A stretch of 10,306 bases of DNA from Candidatus Dormiibacterota bacterium (GCA_019234035.1 JAFALX010000297.1:1-10306), one strand, 5' to 3'. Counted from the first letter of the stretch, positions 1 through 7,934 are shown. Translations and numbers: made by a program. The notes: generated from the sequence alone by a model not told the origin.

Positions 1-326
1 GGCGTGAGCAGGCTGAGGTCGAGCTCGAGGTCGAAGTCCGTCAGCGTCTTGCTGAAGTAGCGGTCGAGCTGCTCGTGCACCTCGTGCAGGCGCCGGGGCA
101 TCTCCAGAAGCCGCGGCGACAGCGTGGCCGACAGCTCCACCAGCGCGTCGTCGACATCCTCGGCAAAGGCGATGCGCACGAGGCCGGTGTGCGTCGCGGC
201 GAGGAGCAGCCTTCCGATGGGCGTGTCCATGGTCTTGTACGCGACCTCGACCAGCCCCTCCTGCTCGGCGAGGGTGCGGAAGCGCTCCAGGTTGCGCTGC
301 AGCACGGCGTCGCCGGCCATGGTCAT
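1..326 (-). CDS. ogt: methylated-DNA--protein-cysteine S-methyltransferase, N-terminal part (cut by window edge)
   Basis: Suicide DNA-repair enzyme that moves an alkyl group from O6-alkylguanine to its own cysteine. About 108 residues are visible. After a ~28-residue helical lead comes the family's N-terminal domain: VAYKTMDTPIGRLLLAAT, then GLVRIAF and a helix ending in LHEVHEQLDRYF. The catalytic PCHRV segment would lie beyond the left edge, so activity cannot be judged. The chosen ATG (326-324) overlaps the TGA of the upstream sigma factor as ATGA, which indicates translational coupling; a second ATG two codons later (320-318) is possible. It is the last visible gene of the leftward helicase/PDZ/sigma/ogt operon. 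Family assignment rests on these recognised motifs; the pairing with a sigma factor suggests, but does not prove, a DNA-damage or stress role. Confidence 0.85.
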   Translation of the reverse strand, partial: MTMAGDAVLQRNLERFRTLAEQEGLVEVAYKTMDTPIGRLLLAATHTGLVRIAFAEDVDDALVELSATLSPRLLEMPRRLHEVHEQLDRYFSKTLTDFDLELDLSLLT

Positions 327-862
327 TGCAGCGACCTCCGCAGCTTCTTGACGCCCTCGTGCACGTTGCGCCGGGCCGCGTCCTGCGATGTGTCCATCGC
401 ACCCGCGATCTCCTCGTAGGAGCGGTCCTGCACGAACCGCATACCCACGGCGCGCCGCTGCTTCGCCGGCAGCAGGCGGACGTGGTCCCACAGGTCATGG
501 TCGGGAGTGGAGTCGGTGGCAGCAGCCTCGGCGACGTCGATCTCCTCGACCGGCATGGGCCGGCGCGCGGCGGCGCGCTTGCTGTCAACGGCCTTGCGCC
601 GCGCGATGGTCATGAGCCAGCCGCGGAGGTTGGTCCCGTGCTCGAGCGCGGGATAGGCGCGCAGCGCTGAGAGCATCGTCTCCTGGAAGCAGTCATCGGC
701 GTCCGCGCCGGCGATGCGCGCCAAGAACCGGAGCACCGCGGGCGCGTGCTCTGCCAGCACCCACTCGAATGGCGGCAGTGGCCCCGGCCTGACTGGAAGT
801 GCGTTCGCATCGGATTCGATCACCGATCTGAGAACGCGGGTGGCCCCCGGACTGTGAGACAC
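323..862 (-). CDS. ECF-type RNA polymerase sigma factor
   Basis: 179 residues, a usual length for an extracytoplasmic-function sigma factor with only regions 2 and 4. Region 2 spans about residues 32-98: the helix FEWVLAEHAPAVLRFLARIA, then DADDCFQETMLSALRAYPAL (-10 recognition) and LRGWLMTIARRKAVD. A short acidic linker (105-123) leads to region 4 at about 124-176, with LLPAKQRRAVGMRF and the helix-turn-helix YEEIAGAMDTSQDAARRNVHEGVKKLR that would read the -35 element. The start used is a GTG at 862; another in-frame GTG lies 13 codons further in and would trim only the disordered N-terminus. No anti-sigma gene is visible. The next gene is an alkyltransferase joined by an ATGA overlap, and a PDZ protein lies 27 bases upstream. 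What activates this sigma is unknown. Confidence 0.9.
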   Translation of the reverse strand: MSHSPGATRVLRSVIESDANALPVRPGPLPPFEWVLAEHAPAVLRFLARIAGADADDCFQETMLSALRAYPALEHGTNLRGWLMTIARRKAVDSKRAAARRPMPVEEIDVAEAAATDSTPDHDLWDHVRLLPAKQRRAVGMRFVQDRSYEEIAGAMDTSQDAARRNVHEGVKKLRRSLQ

Positions 863-889
863 GTCAGTCCCGCGCCTCTGACGCTCGCA

Positions 890-1468
890 CTACTCGGTCG
901 CGGGCGACGGTTCCTCGGCTCGCGGGGCGTTCGGGAAGCTCACGGCCGCCTCCGTCGTGCCGCCGTCGCGCCAGAGCGAGAGCGCCATCGTGTCGCCGGG
1001 GCGCCGCATCGCGACGGCGCGGCGGAACTGGTCGGCGCCGCCGTTGATGGTGTAGGGACCGATCTCGGTGATGACGTCGCCGGGCCGGATCCCCGCCTCC
1101 TCGGCCGGCGAGCCCTCATGGACGCTGCCGACCTCGACGCCGTACGTAGCCGGCAATCCCTTCTGCGCCGCGATCTGCGCCGTGACGCTGCGCACCGCGG
1201 CGCCGAACGAGACCGCCGGCTCCTCCTCGCCCTCGCGCGGAAGGAAACGCGCCAGCTGCACCGGGTCGTTGCCGACCAGCAGCCGCTCGCCGATCTGGAC
1301 GACCGGGGTGGTGACACGGCCCAGCCTGCCGAAGAGGATCGCCGTCGCTGACGGGTCGGTCAGGACGTCGCGCGTCGTGTAGGTCACTCCACGCTGATCG
1401 AGGTAGCGCAGCGTGGCCTCACTCGCCGGGTCGCCCGGCTTGACGAAGACGGTGACCGGCTCGGCCAT
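890..1468 (-). CDS. glutaredoxin-fold domain lacking CxxC fused to a PDZ domain
   Basis: 192 residues in two domains. Residues 4-77 match a glutaredoxin/thioredoxin fold: TVFVKPGDP, RYLDQRGVTYTTRDV, TTPVVQIGERLLVGND (with the cis-proline position) and a final helix. The site that is normally CPYC reads DPAS (13-16), and no cysteine occurs in the protein, so thiol redox chemistry is not expected. Residues 108-170 form a PDZ domain: YGVEVGSVHEGSPAEEAGIRPGDVI, TINGGADQFRRAV and a final MALSLWRDG strand. There is no signal peptide or membrane segment, so it is probably a cytosolic adaptor. The ATG at 1468 lies 4 bases after the helicase stop and 27 bases separate its stop from the sigma factor start, so co-transcription is likely. 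Domain identities are confident; the role is unknown. Confidence 0.8.
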   Translation of the reverse strand: MAEPVTVFVKPGDPASEATLRYLDQRGVTYTTRDVLTDPSATAILFGRLGRVTTPVVQIGERLLVGNDPVQLARFLPREGEEEPAVSFGAAVRSVTAQIAAQKGLPATYGVEVGSVHEGSPAEEAGIRPGDVITEIGPYTINGGADQFRRAVAMRRPGDTMALSLWRDGGTTEAAVSFPNAPRAEEPSPATE

Positions 1469-1472
1469 GGCC

Positions 1473-4115
1473 TCAGTCCCCGGTGGCCTCCTGCGGCGGC
1501 AGGACGGACGACCCACTGATGAGCTCACCGGGAAGAACGATCGGGGCCGGCGGTGGTGCGCTCGCGGGCGCGGGCGCGCTGGCGTCCGGCGAAGGCGCAT
1601 CGGCCACCGGGCCGGCGTGGTTCCCGTCAGGGGCCGTCGCGGTCCCGTCGCCGCCGGCTTCCGCAGCGTCGACGGCGTTCTCGAGGCCGCCCGTCTGCCC
1701 AGCACCGCTCTGACCGCGACGGCGACGGCGGCGGCGGCGGCGGCGTGCCGGCCCCTCGGGTCGCGCCGGCGTCTCGCCGTGGGGCGGCGCGGTCGTCGTT
1801 GCTGCCGTCTCCTCGCCGGCGGCAGCGGCGACATCGGGCGTGGCCCCTCTGCGGCCGCGCCGGCGACGACGCCTGCGACGCCGCGCCGGGTCGGCGCCCG
1901 GCTCCGCCTCGGTACCGTCTCTCTCCTCGGCGCGGCCGGCATTGCGGCGCCGCGACGGCGGCTGCACGAGCTCCATCGCCGGGAGCCAGCCGCCGGTCGT
2001 CCGCGCCGCGTCGACGAGCTGTCCATACATCGACTCCTCGCCGCTGCGGAGCGTGGCGCTGTCGCCGATGCAGGCGACGAGCCGCTTGGCACGGGAGATG
2101 GCGACGTTGAGCCGGTTCGGGACGCGCAGGAACCCGATGCGCCCGCGCTCGTTGGAGCGCACCAGCGAGATGACGACGATGTCCTCCTCGCGACCCTCGA
2201 ACGAGTCGACGGTGTCGATCTTCACCGACCGCTTGAAGCGGCGCCGGCCCAGGGCCTGGCGCAACCGCTCCACCTGCTCGGCGTACATTGCGATGACAGC
2301 CATCGTCAGCTCGCGCGGCGCGCGCTCATCGAGGATGCGCACCACCTGCGCGGCCACCTTGACCTCGGCCTCGTTGCGCAGCGCACCGCCGGGTCCGCGG
2401 CGCTCGCGGCCGCCGCGCATGCCCTCGGTGTCGACGAAGTGCAACGCGACCGGGAACGGCTTGCGGGTGACGTAGTTGTAGTCGCACACCTCCGGCGCGT
2501 TCTCCAGCTGACCGTCGTACGACGCTGCGGACACGTACGCCGCAATGTCGGGATGCATGCGGTGCTGGATCGTCAGCAGACAGCGCGCGTCCTCCGGCAG
2601 GCCACCGTCCCAGCACTGCTCGAACAGGCTGCGGTTGACCAGGTCTTCCAGCGCGGGGTCGATCTCGACGATGCCGTACAGCGCGTCGTCCTCGACCGGG
2701 GGCAGCTGCTTGTGGTCACCCACCAGCGCCAGCGCCGAACCCAGACGCAGCGCGGGCAGCGCCTCGTCGGCGCGCGCCTTGTTCGCCTCGTCGAGGATGA
2801 CGATGTCGAAGTTCATGTCGGTGATGGCCGACGTTGCCGCAGTGGCACAGGTGGCGAAGTAGCAGTTGGCCTCGAGCAGCCGCGGATCGTCCTCGTCGTC
2901 GACGCGGAACCGCTCGACCGCGGGATGCACCCGCTCGGCGCGCGCCACGCGCACCGCGCGCATCGCCGGAGTGCCGGCGAGGCGCTCGAGCGCGTTGTCG
3001 ACAGCGAGGTTGGAGTGCGACGTCATCAGGATGCGTTCCTCGGGATTGCGCTCCAACCGCCGCTTGATGGCCTCGACGATGACGGTGGTCTTGCCGGTGC
3101 CCGGCGGTCCCTGGATGAACACCGCCTGACCCGCCGCGAGATCGCTCAGCAGCGCAACCGCGCGGTTCTGCGGCTCGTTGGAGATCATGCCCTGGGTCAG
3201 CCAGTCGCCTGTGTGTTCGTGCTGCTCGAACGACGGTGCGACGATGAGCTCCGGCGCGACGAGCAGCTGCGAGAGCAGCCCGACGCCGAAGTCTCGTGTC
3301 GCCACCGCAGCCAGCACGGACCGCTTCGCCTGGTAGAGCGCCTTGTTGAATGACGGGGTGATCGTGCCTTCGCTGCCGGCGTGCTCGAAGGTGCGCGTCA
3401 CCACCTCGACCGTGTGCCGTGCGTGGTCGATCCGCGACACGCGGCCCACGAAGTTCGGTTCGTCCTCCGGCTCCACCAGCACCGCGGCGTCGGGCGTGAG
3501 GTTGATCGGATCGTTGGGAGCGACCGAGAACTCGACCTTGCCCACCTCGGGCTGTTTGAGGTCGACCGCGGTGAACTCGCGACCGCAGGACGGACAACGC
3601 TCGTGCGTGTCGGGACGCCACAGGGCGCGGCAGTTGCGGCACCGCCAGTACTCGCGTGCGCCGACGAATCGCGTGCGCTGGTTTTGCGCGCGTTGCTTCT
3701 CAGCCCGCTCGAGGCTTTCGACGAGCTTCAGCGTCGCGTACAGCTGATCCGATTTGGCGGCGCGCTGGGTGGCCTCGCGCCACTCGAGCAGCCGGAACGT
3801 GTCGCTGGCGACGCCGTTGCCTTCGGTGACAACCGGCCGGCGCGCGGTGATCGTCAGCAGCTTGGCCGCATCGGGCGTGGTCTGCGTGGGCCGGATCGTC
3901 ACAACACGGAGGCCGAGGTGGTCACGTGCTCCGTCGTCGCCGTTCTGCGGCACCGTCTGCAGAGACAGGTCGGGCAGATCGAGGCGCAACTGGGGTGGTG
4001 CGTCGTCGCTGAACGACACGCTGACGTGTCCGACTTCGCTGATGCGTTCGGCAAAGATCGAACGGGGATCAGCGCCTGGATGCGAGCCATTGGCCCATGC
4101 CTCCAGGACCACCAT
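1473..4115 (-). CDS. UPF1/DNA2-like SF1 helicase with zinc ribbon and poly-arginine tail
   Basis: ATP-dependent nucleic-acid helicase of superfamily 1, about 880 residues. Numbered from ATG 4115, it carries a four-cysteine zinc ribbon (C159, C162, C174, C177), Walker A GPPGTGKTT (336-344), motif II DEAN (442-445), motif III GDHKQLPP (466-473), motif IV QHRMHP (517-522), motif V DTVDSFEGRE (634-643) and motif VI NRLNVAISRAKR (667-678). All core motifs are intact. The last ~160 residues are low-complexity Ala/Pro/Gly sequence with two runs of nine to ten arginines, suited to binding nucleic acid or ribosomes. The start is uncertain. ATG 4115 has GGAAG seven bases upstream, but coding-like sequence continues upstream to about 4210 without a standard start; GTG 4136 is an alternative. 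First gene of the leftward operon. DNA versus RNA substrate cannot be decided. Confidence 0.88.
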   Translation of the reverse strand: MVVLEAWANGSHPGADPRSIFAERISEVGHVSVSFSDDAPPQLRLDLPDLSLQTVPQNGDDGARDHLGLRVVTIRPTQTTPDAAKLLTITARRPVVTEGNGVASDTFRLLEWREATQRAAKSDQLYATLKLVESLERAEKQRAQNQRTRFVGAREYWRCRNCRALWRPDTHERCPSCGREFTAVDLKQPEVGKVEFSVAPNDPINLTPDAAVLVEPEDEPNFVGRVSRIDHARHTVEVVTRTFEHAGSEGTITPSFNKALYQAKRSVLAAVATRDFGVGLLSQLLVAPELIVAPSFEQHEHTGDWLTQGMISNEPQNRAVALLSDLAAGQAVFIQGPPGTGKTTVIVEAIKRRLERNPEERILMTSHSNLAVDNALERLAGTPAMRAVRVARAERVHPAVERFRVDDEDDPRLLEANCYFATCATAATSAITDMNFDIVILDEANKARADEALPALRLGSALALVGDHKQLPPVEDDALYGIVEIDPALEDLVNRSLFEQCWDGGLPEDARCLLTIQHRMHPDIAAYVSAASYDGQLENAPEVCDYNYVTRKPFPVALHFVDTEGMRGGRERRGPGGALRNEAEVKVAAQVVRILDERAPRELTMAVIAMYAEQVERLRQALGRRRFKRSVKIDTVDSFEGREEDIVVISLVRSNERGRIGFLRVPNRLNVAISRAKRLVACIGDSATLRSGEESMYGQLVDAARTTGGWLPAMELVQPPSRRRNAGRAEERDGTEAEPGADPARRRRRRRRRGRRGATPDVAAAAGEETAATTTAPPHGETPARPEGPARRRRRRRRRRGQSGAGQTGGLENAVDAAEAGGDGTATAPDGNHAGPVADAPSPDASAPAPASAPPPAPIVLPGELISGSSVLPPQEATGD

Positions 4116-4269
4116 GGCGTCGCTTCCGTCAGGCACGATCAGGTGCAGTCGATCGAGCGCGAGGTCCGGGGCGATCAGCTTGCAGTCAACCTCGACAGCC
4201 GGGCGATAGACGCAGCCGGCAAAAAGCGCTGATATCGGGATGGATTCGGGCGTCGCCTTCTTTATGCGC

Positions 4270-4328
4270 GGGGCGGCTCGAAGCCGTCTACCGCAAAGGG
4301 GGCCACCCGAAGGCTCCCGCCTGCAAAG
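4270..4328 (-). repeat. two tandem ~30-base imperfect units in the helicase leader, potentially structured RNA
   Basis: On the plus strand the units are 4270-4298 and 4299-4328. Both begin GGGGC, carry CGAAG in the middle and end GCAAAG. Read as leftward RNA, each unit centres on a C-rich hairpin closed by a UUCG or UCG loop. One unit has a perfect CGGCU/AGCCG stem inside an outer GCGG/CCGC stem; the other has a C(UUCG)G tetraloop. They lie just downstream of a promoter firing toward the helicase. I do not recognise a known riboswitch class. Confidence 0.5.
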
Positions 4329-4329
4329 C

Positions 4330-4357
4330 ACTATACCCGATTTCCACGGGCTGTCCA
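4330..4357 (-). promoter_or_regulatory. sigma70-like promoter for the helicase operon
   Basis: On the minus strand TGGACA (4357-4352) and TATAGT (4335-4330) are separated by 16 bases, a near-consensus housekeeping promoter. Transcription would start near 4323 and give a leader of about 200 bases before ATG 4115. This is the best -35/-10 pair in the window. Confidence 0.65.
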
Positions 4358-4400
4358 GCACGGCGTTGTCGCAGGCAATGGTCGGGGCCGCCGCCGACGC

Positions 4401-4406
4401 TACGAT
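4401..4406 (+). promoter_or_regulatory. -10 box TACGAT for a leaderless GTG start
   Basis: TACGAT ends 7 bases before the GTG at 4414, so transcription would begin at or beside the start codon. There is no Shine-Dalgarno sequence and no clear -35. An in-frame ATG at 4405 overlaps this box and is therefore rejected as the start. Confidence 0.55.
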
Positions 4407-4413
4407 GGTTGTC

Positions 4414-4863
4414 GTGACTGAGGAAACCCCGGGCGTCGACATCAGCGGCGTGCACACCGAGCTCGACCGCCTCAAGGCCCAGCTCTGCCGGTGCCAGCAC
4501 CAGGGGACGTGCATTGCGTGCCGCGGGTTCGAGGTGATCCGGCAGCAGGTGCAGGTGGTGGTCGCCGCCGCGTCGCAGCCCGTGCTGATGCAGGTGGCCC
4601 AGGAGGTGCAGCTCCGCGACCTGATGACGCAGCTCGGCGGGTTGCAGGAGAAGCTCGCCGAGGATCCGCAGCTGCAGGACCTCATGGGACGGCTGATGGA
4701 ACGTGTGTCCGACGACCTGGGCGGTCCCGAGAATCTGCACCGCATGCTCGGCGGGCTGTTCGGTGGCGAGGGATTCCCCGGCACACCTGACGACCGCCCG
4801 ATTCCCCCCGACGATCGCCCGTCCCGTCCGCCGGATCCGGATCCGAAGGGCGGGGACGGCTGA
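4414..4863 (+). CDS. hypothetical protein with a CxCxH..CxxC cluster
   Basis: 149 residues; I do not recognise the family. Near the N-terminus, C25, C27, H29, C33 and C36 form a compact C-x-C-x-H-x3-C-x2-C cluster that could bind zinc or another metal. Residues 39-105 are predicted helical and Gln/Leu-rich (QQVQVVVAAASQPVLMQVAQ, then LMTQLGGLQEKLAED), a likely coiled-coil or helical bundle. A Gly-rich turn follows, and the last ~28 residues are Pro/Asp-rich and disordered. The GTG start is chosen because a -10 box sits 7 bases upstream (leaderless). There is no signal peptide. The stop is 14 bases before the CitE-like lyase gene, so both probably share a transcript, although nothing links the protein to that chemistry. 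Third-position G/C bias supports real coding. Confidence 0.7.
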   Translation: MTEETPGVDISGVHTELDRLKAQLCRCQHQGTCIACRGFEVIRQQVQVVVAAASQPVLMQVAQEVQLRDLMTQLGGLQEKLAEDPQLQDLMGRLMERVSDDLGGPENLHRMLGGLFGGEGFPGTPDDRPIPPDDRPSRPPDPDPKGGDG

Positions 4864-4877
4864 CGCCACACAGCTCG

Positions 4878-5825
4878 ATGCCGATTCGCCTCCGCCGATC
4901 CGTTTTAGCCGTTCCCGGCAGCAACCCGCGCATGATGGAGAAGGCCGCGGCCAGCGAGGCCGACGAGGTGTTCCTCGACCTCGAGGACGCCTGCGCACCG
5001 CTGGAGAAACCCGCGGCGCGCGGGAAGGTCGTCGAGGCGCTCACCACTCACGACTGGGCCGGCAAGACGCGCGTCGTGCGCATCAACCAGGTGACGAGCC
5101 GGTTTGCGTTCGACGACCTGCGCGAGGTCGTCAGCGGCGCGGGCCCGTCGCTCGACTGCATCATGGTGCCGAAGGTGCGCAACGCCGGCGACGTCGCCTT
5201 CGTCGACCGCGCGCTGCTGCAGCTCGAGCAGTCGCTGGGCCTGCCGGTCGGCGGCATCGGCATCGAGGCGCAGATCGAGGACGCGATGGGCCTGATGAAC
5301 TCGGACGAGATCGCGTTTGCCAGCGAGCGGTTGGAGACGCTCACCTACGGACCCGCCGATTTCTCCGCGTCGATGCAGCTGCCGTCGCTGACCGTCGCGA
5401 ACACGCGCAACTACCCCGGCGACATCTTCCACTACGTGCTGTTCCGGCTCGCGGTGTCGGCCCGTGCGGCCGGCATCCAGGTGATCGACGGGCCCTACCT
5501 GCTCATTCGTGACATTGACGGCTTTCGCGAGGCGGCCGGACGCGCCGCCGCGCTGGGTTACGACGGCAAGTGGGTCCTGCACCCCGGCCAGATCGGCCCG
5601 GCCAACGAGGTGTTCACGCCGTCGCAGGCGGACTTCGACAAGTCGGCACGGATCCTGGACGCGTACCGCGAGGCCACCGAGGTGGACCGGCGCGGGGCGG
5701 TGATGCTCGGCGACGAGATGATCGACGAGGCCTCGCGCAAGATGGCTGAGCAGTTCTACTCGCGCGGGCTCGCCGCAGGCCTGTCTCCGTCGCCCAGCGA
5801 CGCGCCCGACGCGGCGCCTGCCTAG
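4878..5825 (+). CDS. mcl: CitE/HpcH-family acyl-CoA lyase (malyl-CoA / beta-methylmalyl-CoA / citramalyl-CoA lyase type)
   Basis: 315 residues, the usual length of malyl-CoA lyases. The family breaks a beta-hydroxyacyl-CoA into acetyl-CoA or propionyl-CoA plus glyoxylate or pyruvate, using Mg2+. Visible signatures are RRSVLAVPGSNPRMMEKA (6-23), VFLDLEDACAP (31-41), RVVRIN (65-70), IGIEAQIEDAMGL with probable metal ligand E130, YGPADF with probable ligand D161, IDGPYL (203-208), KWVLHPGQIGPANEVF (231-246) and the C-terminal GAVMLGDEMIDEASRKMA (273-290). The last segment is typical of Mcl and mycobacterial CitE-like lyases rather than of citrate lyase beta subunits. ATG 4878 starts right before the conserved N-terminus; no Shine-Dalgarno is seen. 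The nearby MaoC hydratase and acyl-CoA dehydrogenase fit a shared pathway. Exact substrate (malyl, methylmalyl or citramalyl) cannot be read from sequence. Confidence 0.88.
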   Translation: MPIRLRRSVLAVPGSNPRMMEKAAASEADEVFLDLEDACAPLEKPAARGKVVEALTTHDWAGKTRVVRINQVTSRFAFDDLREVVSGAGPSLDCIMVPKVRNAGDVAFVDRALLQLEQSLGLPVGGIGIEAQIEDAMGLMNSDEIAFASERLETLTYGPADFSASMQLPSLTVANTRNYPGDIFHYVLFRLAVSARAAGIQVIDGPYLLIRDIDGFREAAGRAAALGYDGKWVLHPGQIGPANEVFTPSQADFDKSARILDAYREATEVDRRGAVMLGDEMIDEASRKMAEQFYSRGLAAGLSPSPSDAPDAAPA

Positions 5826-5881
5826 AGGCTCGCCCGGCCTTCTCCTCGGCCTCCAAGGGCTCGGTCCGCCAGCGCGTGCGG

Positions 5882-6652
5882 CTATACCGCCGCCCGTGAC
5901 CCTGTGCTCGGCTCGAGTGGATCCACGCCGCTGCCGAGCACGCTTGCACACCGCTCACGCGCCAAGCGGACAGCCGTAGGATCGATGTCGGCGCCGATGA
6001 ACGAACAGCCGCGCCGCAATGCAGCCACAGCGCTCGATCCACTGCCGACGAACGGGTCGCACACCACATACCCAGGTTCCGTGCTGGCCTCGAGCATCAG
6101 ATCGAACAGCGCCACGGGTTTCTGCGCCGGGTAGGCCGCGCGGTGCACCCGGCGAACCGCCCAGACGTCGGGGAGGTCACGTCGCGTCACGCGCCGCTTT
6201 CCCTTGCCGGCAAAGACGATCTGCTCGTGACGGCGGCGGAAGTAGTGGCCCATCCCGAGCGCGACCTTGTCCCACACGATGAGCCCCTTCACATCGAAGC
6301 TCTCCCGCACCAGCGCGCCCAGCGACAGCAGCGAGTAGCTGTCGAACATGATGTAGATGTGCCGGTCGTTGCGGAGCACGCGCCGGCACTCGCTCAGGAA
6401 CAGGCGATACGTCTCCGGGTCGTCGTGAAACTCGCGGAACCAGCGCGCATTGTCCGGCCTGCCATAGTGACCGACGATGCGGCCGTGCCCGAACTTCATG
6501 TGCTGATTCATGCCGGAGTACGCCGGGTCGGTGACGATCAGGTCCACCGACTCATCTGCCAGTGCACGCAGATAGGCAATGCAATCCTGCTCGGCGATCG
6601 TGTACGGCGCCGGCTCGGCGGACCGCTGCTCGGCGCGCGCGAGGGAGCTCAT
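5882..6652 (-). CDS. beta-class DNA N6-adenine/N4-cytosine methyltransferase
   Basis: 256 residues, PF01555-like. Motif IV comes first as VTDPAYSG (40-47), with DPAY replacing the commoner DPPY; the AdoMet-binding motif I follows near the C-terminus as CDPFVGSGSSAVAALRRG (198-215). YPAQKP (174-179) is the usual pre-motif I segment. This IV-then-I order defines the beta class. Between them are HIYIMFDSYS and LIVWDK, normal for the fold. It would methylate an exocyclic amino group of a short DNA motif. No restriction enzyme or specificity subunit is visible, so it looks like an orphan enzyme. It converges on the lyase gene with a 56-bp gap and diverges from the acyl-CoA dehydrogenase. The ATG start overlaps the stop of a 10-codon leader ORF. 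Adenine versus cytosine specificity is undetermined. Confidence 0.88.
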   Translation of the reverse strand: MSSLARAEQRSAEPAPYTIAEQDCIAYLRALADESVDLIVTDPAYSGMNQHMKFGHGRIVGHYGRPDNARWFREFHDDPETYRLFLSECRRVLRNDRHIYIMFDSYSLLSLGALVRESFDVKGLIVWDKVALGMGHYFRRRHEQIVFAGKGKRRVTRRDLPDVWAVRRVHRAAYPAQKPVALFDLMLEASTEPGYVVCDPFVGSGSSAVAALRRGCSFIGADIDPTAVRLARERCASVLGSGVDPLEPSTGSRAAV

Positions 6653-6681
6653 GGGGCTTCGCCGAACGCCCGTTCGCGCAT
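6649..6681 (-). CDS. leaderless 10-codon ORF translationally coupled to the methyltransferase
   Basis: On the minus strand ATG 6681-6679 opens a ten-codon frame, MRERAFGEAP, whose TGA (6651-6649) overlaps the methyltransferase ATG (6652-6650) as ATGA. A TATAGT box lies 6 bases upstream, so the transcript would start at this ATG. The methyltransferase ATG has no clear Shine-Dalgarno, so ribosomes could be delivered by termination-reinitiation. The peptide itself has no recognisable function. Inference from arrangement only. Confidence 0.4.
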   Translation of the reverse strand: MRERAFGEAP

Positions 6682-6687
6682 GGGTGG

Positions 6688-6693
6688 ACTATA
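6688..6693 (-). promoter_or_regulatory. -10 box TATAGT for the methyltransferase transcript
   Basis: TATAGT on the minus strand (6693-6688) ends 6 bases before ATG 6681. No matching -35 hexamer is seen at 16-18 bases. It is divergent from the acyl-CoA dehydrogenase promoter 64 bases to its right. Confidence 0.5.
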
Positions 6694-6757
6694 GCGAGCG
6701 GCGCGCGGCTGCGGCGCACACGGCCAACAACGCACCAGCGTCGATTGCGGCGGTCGG

Positions 6758-6763
6758 TAGACT
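6758..6763 (+). promoter_or_regulatory. -10 box TAGACT for a leaderless acyl-CoA dehydrogenase start
   Basis: TAGACT ends exactly 7 bases before ATG 6771. No Shine-Dalgarno and no clear -35 are present. The geometry matches leaderless starts of actinobacteria and fixes 6771 as the most likely start over upstream in-frame ATGs. Confidence 0.5.
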
Positions 6764-6770
6764 GCGATCA

Positions 6771-7934
<1,164 letters not shown>

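Noticed and set aside
1681..1760. A GCG triplet run as a simple-sequence repeat locus.
   Set aside because: It is the arginine codon run of the helicase tail, interrupted by synonymous codons, so it is described there.
1413..3353. A 646-codon open frame on the plus strand opposite the helicase.
   Set aside because: It is antisense to an intact SF1 helicase with all motifs; its composition (Arg/Val/Asp/His-rich, no domain) is what a high-GC antisense frame gives.
4221..4260. A Rho-independent attenuator ending at the T5 tract in the helicase leader.
   Set aside because: The only stem close to the T5 tract is four pairs (CAGC/GCTG) and encloses the tract instead of preceding it.
4240..4413. 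An N-terminal extension of the Cys-rich protein from ATG 4240.
   Set aside because: It would pass through the tandem structured units and the -10 box at 4401; the leaderless GTG at 4414 fits better.
4116..4871. Extension of the helicase frame up to 4871.
   Set aside because: Beyond about 4210 the frame is antisense leader and the antisense of the Cys-rich protein gene, and it crosses the promoter at 4330-4357. Only the piece 4116-4210 remains a real possibility for extra N-terminal residues, but it has no ATG/GTG/TTG start apart from GTG 4136.
5826..5881. A terminator between the convergent lyase and first methyltransferase genes.
   Set aside because: Only a weak GAGGC/GCCTC inverted repeat with a long loop and no T-tract on either strand.
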